Origin: JAIBAJ01 sp965284645
GTDB lineage: Bacteria; Bacteroidota; Bacteroidia; JAIBAJ01
Assembly (NCBI GenBank): GCA_965284645.1
Contig: OZ260106.1
Coordinates: 2,108,001 to 2,172,000, forward strand
DNA length: 64,000 bases
Direction: 5' to 3'
Shown in pieces: positions 60,907 through 64,000 of the stretch (its first letter is position 1; the number at the start of each line of letters is the position of its first letter). A program made the position numbers and the translations under genes. A model generated the notes under the pieces. It worked only from the letters and a program-made list of their open reading frames with translations. It did not search any database and was not told the DNA's origin.

Positions 60907-61794
60907 CTACTTCATTAGATTTAAAGGAAAACGTTTGATTTCAAGTCGCGGATAAAGAATTTTCTCGGAACCAAAGGATTTATAAAAACGAGCCAAATTC
61001 AAATTGTTGCTTCCTTCAAAATCAAAAATACCACCTTCTCCTGCCTTGGATTGGATAAATGAATCCAACAAAAAGGGTAGTGCACCCACCTCTTTTCCCC
61101 GAGCAGTATTTCCTGAAAATAAAAAGATAAAATGCCTGTCAGACCAAACAATCAAGGTGCCTGCAAGTAAAATTCCATTTTCTCTCGCCTCCCAACAACA
61201 AGCTTGTCCTTTGTCAAGGCAATAAATCGCCAGTTTTTCTAGTCTGTCATAATCTCCGGCTTGAATTTTCGCTAAGTCTTTTCCTTTATCTGTTTTAAAA
61301 AGACCAATAATCTCAACAATTGATCCTCTTTTTTCTACCTCCAATCCCGACTGAGCCGCTTTTTTTAAGTTATTTTTGAGTGTTCGGTCATAAGAATTGG
61401 AAATTTCTGAATAGGTTTTACTCAAGTCTAAATGGTGGGTAACCCATTGGATGGGAAAATCAGAAAGTCCTAAATTCTTCCAATTTAAATTGTACTCGAT
61501 CAACCTTACGCTTTTGGGGAGAGCAGACAAGAACGTCTCCATTGGTATGGCTTGGTTTGAAAATACCCCGAGTTGTTGAATGAAGAAGGGCGTATAAACA
61601 TAGGAAATACCCCATTTTTTTCGAACCGGAAGGGGCATCACAGCCAAATAATCGTCTTTAACCAAGGCCGCCCAATTCGGACAGGCTATGTCTAAATAAA
61701 ATGAATAGGCATATAGCAAGGCCGATGACGAATGCTGAATACAAGCATCCCATTTCTTTTTGTCGATTTCGGTATGGGTTAGAAAGCGAACCAA
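60907..61794 (-). CDS. FemAB/GNAT-like acyltransferase, unknown substrate
   Basis: 295 residues with two GNAT-like halves: N-terminal YVYTPFFIQQLGVFS and HLDLSKTYSEISNSYDRTLK, C-terminal LLAGTLIVWSDRHFIFLFSG and GALPFLLDSFIQSKAGEGGI, then FDFEGSNNLNLARFYKSFGS. This resembles the BioF2/FemAB-like GNAT proteins of Bacteroidota. A transfer of an aminoacyl or acyl group is plausible. It starts 3 bases from the stop of the next gene upstream, so they are likely cotranscribed. Confidence 0.75.
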   Translation of the reverse strand: MVRFLTHTEIDKKKWDACIQHSSSALLYAYSFYLDIACPNWAALVKDDYLAVMPLPVRKKWGISYVYTPFFIQQLGVFSNQAIPMETFLSALPKSVRLIEYNLNWKNLGLSDFPIQWVTHHLDLSKTYSEISNSYDRTLKNNLKKAAQSGLEVEKRGSIVEIIGLFKTDKGKDLAKIQAGDYDRLEKLAIYCLDKGQACCWEARENGILLAGTLIVWSDRHFIFLFSGNTARGKEVGALPFLLDSFIQSKAGEGGIFDFEGSNNLNLARFYKSFGSEKILYPRLEIKRFPLNLMK

Positions 61795-61797
61795 AGG

Positions 61798-62577
61798 CTA
61801 CAATTGGTTTAGCTCAATCAAGGTAAGTTCGTCAATAACCTTATTGAAAGGCATAAAATCATCCGAATTGGAAATCCTAAAATAGGAGGTATTGTATTTC
61901 AAAAATAAATCTTCCTTGAGCTTCAAAATTTTTAAACCTTCATATTCCGTTATGCCATAAACCACCAATTTGTTACGGCCAAACTTATACCCGCGATAAT
62001 TTAATGGCGATCTCCAAAACTCAACCCACATTCTTCCCGCAATTTGTCTGTTTCTGCTTCCATAGGAATTTGTCGAATCAGCAGGATTTCCACTCGTATT
62101 GATTTCAATAATTTCCATGAATTTTGAAAACAACAACTCGTCCTTTTTTACTACTAAACCATCATCACTCAACCGATCGTCCGGACCAATGGCTACCGTA
62201 TCTTGTTGGTGTTTGCTGAAATAAGCCGAACTATCTACCAAAACTTGTCCTTTCACTTCGTCTGATTCCTTGACTTTTTCTTTTTCTTTCAAGCTATCCT
62301 TTTCGGTTTTGCCTTTGGAAAATGGATTGGTTTTTTGAGCAAACTCTATAAATTTACTCAATAACCCCATCTGGTTTTTCTCATTGTTGCCAGCCTGCTG
62401 TGTTGCCTGTATTTTATTGTCCATGTAATAAAACATCACACTGCCACCAATAAGCAATCCGAAGGTTACACCCGAAAAAAAGGTGAACACATTATTGCCA
62501 AATCGACGTAGGGCTGAAAATCGAGGTGTAGGTTCCAAATCGAGGACAAAGATATTTAAATGAACATTCAATTCCAT
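61798..62577 (-). CDS. Membrane-anchored hypothetical protein
   Basis: 259 residues: a short cytosolic start, one membrane helix (NVFTFFSGVTFGLLIGGSVM near 29-48), a charged Lys/Glu linker (about 65-110), and a C-terminal alpha/beta region (GRMWVEFWRSPLNYRGYKFG, NKLVVYGITEYEGLKILKLK). I do not recognise the family. It precedes the FemAB/GNAT-like gene by 3 bases. A repeat element begins 39 bases upstream of its start. Confidence 0.65.
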   Translation of the reverse strand: MELNVHLNIFVLDLEPTPRFSALRRFGNNVFTFFSGVTFGLLIGGSVMFYYMDNKIQATQQAGNNEKNQMGLLSKFIEFAQKTNPFSKGKTEKDSLKEKEKVKESDEVKGQVLVDSSAYFSKHQQDTVAIGPDDRLSDDGLVVKKDELLFSKFMEIIEINTSGNPADSTNSYGSRNRQIAGRMWVEFWRSPLNYRGYKFGRNKLVVYGITEYEGLKILKLKEDLFLKYNTSYFRISNSDDFMPFNKVIDELTLIELNQL

Positions 62578-62615
62578 TCCCTCTTTTGTTTGGAATTCAA
62601 ATTTTTACCTTTTCC

Positions 62616-62766
62616 AACCCAAATTAATCAATAGGAGGATTTACTAATCCGAACTACTTGATTTAGTTGGGTTTACCCCGATTAACCAGTTGTAAATCAA
62701 TTTGTATGGCCAAATGGATTTGCAACTGGTTAATCGTTTATACATTTCTAATGCGTAACCTGGGTT
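62616..62766. repeat. AACCCA/TGGGTT element, 151-bp form, copy 6
   Basis: Same orientation as the copy at 45365 and without the CCCGAAG hairpin. Ends AACCCAAATTAATCA and GTAACCTGGGTT; one end base differs from other copies. Flanks are TCC and CAA, so the TTT/TAA flanks of other copies are not obligatory. It lies between the divergent genes at 62577 and 62943; the rest of the gap is A/T-rich upstream sequence of the protease. Confidence 0.8.
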
Positions 62767-62942
62767 CAATCAAGGCTATAATTTTCGCCATTTTCTAAAA
62801 AAAAATTAAATGCTACCCCTGATTAACAATTCTTTAAAATGTACCTGTACCAGAAGGGGATTCGCCATCGTTATTTTGCAGTGAATTTAAAACGGCACAT
62901 AATTTGTCAAGTGCAAATCATAAACCAAAAACAATAAAAAAC

Positions 62943-64000
62943 ATGAATAAGCTATCAACAATTGCCCTTTCTGCTCTGGTGAGCGGTGTTACGGCTACCG
63001 GAGTGTTTTTCTTGGCTCAAAACCAATCTCGCCCTCTCCTCTCAGCTGAAAAGGATCAGCCCGTTCGCTTTGCTAGTTATTCTGTTCCTGAAAATGCAAT
63101 CAACTTTACTGCAGCAGCCGAACGCTCGGTTAATGCGGTTGTCCATGTTACAACCGAAACCCAGGTGCAAAATTTTCACAACAGTAATTTCTACGACCCT
63201 TTCCACGATTTTTTCTTCGGCCCTCAAAGGCAACAAAAATCACAACCCCAAGTAGGTTCAGGCTCCGGTGTGATTATTTCAGAAGATGGATACATTGTTA
63301 CCAATAACCATGTGGTTGATGATGCCGACGAAATCCACGTGACCTTGAACGATAAAAGAAAGTATTCAGCCAAAATTATAGGAAAGGACCCTGCAACTGA
63401 TTTGGCTTTATTGAAAATTGATGAAAAATCATTGCCTTATTTGCCCTACGGTAATTCTGATGAAGTTCGCCTCGGTGAATGGGTTTTAGCTGTTGGTAAT
63501 CCATTTAATCTTACTTCCACGGTTACGGCCGGTATCGTTAGTGCTAAAGGCCGAAATATTCAATTGCTCAACGAAGAGTTTGCTGTTGAAAGTTTTATCC
63601 AAACCGACGCCGCAGTTAATCCTGGCAATAGCGGAGGAGCTCTCGTTAATACAAATGGTGAATTGGTGGGTATCAACTCGGCCATCGCAAGCACAACGGG
63701 TTCGTATGCTGGTTATGCCTTCGCAATCCCTGTTAATCTAGCCCGCAAAGTGGTCGACGATCTTTTGGAATTTGGCGAAGTGCAAAGGGCCTTTATTGGT
63801 GTTAGTATCCGCGACATCGACCAACGTTTATCAGAAGAAAAGAAAATTTCAGTGCAAAAAGGTGTCTATGTGAATGGTCTTACCCAAGGTGGAGGCGCCG
63901 AAAAAGCTGGCCTGAAGGAAGGTGATATCATCTATAAACTCAACGATGTTCCTGTAAACACTATGAGCGAACTTCAAGAACAAGTTGCCCGTCACCGCCC
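62943..64000 (+). CDS. DegP/HtrA-type periplasmic serine protease (3' part missing)
   Basis: ATG at 62943; the frame is open to the window edge (352 codons seen). N-terminal signal/anchor (LSTIALSALVSGVTATGVFF), then a trypsin-like domain with catalytic His in TNNHVVDDADEIH, Asp in ATDLALLKID, and Ser in NPGNSGGALVN. The first PDZ domain starts near FIGVSIRDIDQRL and continues GVYVNGLTQGGGAEKAGLKE. It degrades or refolds damaged periplasmic proteins. Family assignment is firm; the number of PDZ domains is not visible. Confidence 0.95.
   Translation, partial: MNKLSTIALSALVSGVTATGVFFLAQNQSRPLLSAEKDQPVRFASYSVPENAINFTAAAERSVNAVVHVTTETQVQNFHNSNFYDPFHDFFFGPQRQQKSQPQVGSGSGVIISEDGYIVTNNHVVDDADEIHVTLNDKRKYSAKIIGKDPATDLALLKIDEKSLPYLPYGNSDEVRLGEWVLAVGNPFNLTSTVTAGIVSAKGRNIQLLNEEFAVESFIQTDAAVNPGNSGGALVNTNGELVGINSAIASTTGSYAGYAFAIPVNLARKVVDDLLEFGEVQRAFIGVSIRDIDQRLSEEKKISVQKGVYVNGLTQGGGAEKAGLKEGDIIYKLNDVPVNTMSELQEQVARHR

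Noticed and set aside
1..64000. tRNA genes
   Set aside because: I scanned the gaps for a T-loop GGTTCGAATCC-like word with cloverleaf arms and saw none; a tRNAscan-type search would be decisive.
1..64000. Defence or prophage island
   Set aside because: No nuclease, methyltransferase, integrase, Cas or toxin-antitoxin gene with a recognisable motif was found; the unknown genes carry no such signature.

Overview
The window comes from a Bacteroidota chromosome. The evidence is proteins carrying type IX secretion (T9SS) C-terminal sorting domains, a choice-of-anchor L protein, DUF5686 and DUF2480 proteins, a mitochondrial-type aconitase, promoters of the TTG-N19/20-TAnnTTTG kind, almost no Shine-Dalgarno sites, and A/T-rich DNA. 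A flavobacterial or related lineage fits, but I cannot place genus or species. No rRNA, tRNA, CRISPR array, prophage or recognisable defence island was seen.

Layout. 1-9.5 kb: a partial secreted thioredoxin-fold protein (-), then a + strand run with a coiled-coil exported protein, panB, a NUDIX-like/winged-helix regulator, a GT39 glycosyltransferase, and an overlapping hisS / Ste24-like protease / crtI operon. 9.5-19 kb: mutY, a lipoprotein, two small unknown genes, a tiny secreted peptide, two A/T-rich tandem paralogues of unknown function, and lon. 19-30 kb: recF, uvrA, a DUF5686 outer-membrane protein, a small exported protein, a broken IS200/RAYT transposase and a T9SS cargo protein. 30-38 kb: a TolC/RND/MFP efflux operon and lysS. 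38-46 kb: a truncated AAA-ATPase tail, a T9SS-targeted glutathione peroxidase, a 47-residue membrane peptide, a WD40 T9SS protein, an AraC regulator, a Sco1 pair and a sodium:solute symporter. 46-64 kb: LolA-like/polysaccharide deacetylase pair, a phosphatidylserine decarboxylase-like protein, pgi, hsp20, DUF58, trxA, hutI, a MazG-like hydrolase, acn, DUF2480, rseP, DUF1361, a FemAB/GNAT-like protein, and the 5' part of a DegP/HtrA protease.

The intergenic DNA is the most unusual part. Two repeat families occupy nearly all the long gaps. (1) Six copies (150-178 bp) of a MITE/REP-like element have AACCCA...TGGGTT ends; one interrupts an IS200-like transposase, one abuts a truncated ATPase gene, and one lies exactly between the crtI and mutY stop codons. 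(2) Five larger elements (230-490 bp), mostly bounded by GGCGGGTCCC and its complement, share a fixed frame (TCCTCGGTCTGC ... CATCCCTGTGGG) around hairpins whose arm sequences change from copy to copy while pairing is kept. That covariation suggests a selected structure and is my best candidate for something undescribed.

Several genes (hisS, lysS, the symporter, and probably the genes at 479 and 47512) have the -7 box only 4-8 bases before the ATG, which predicts leaderless or almost leaderless mRNAs.
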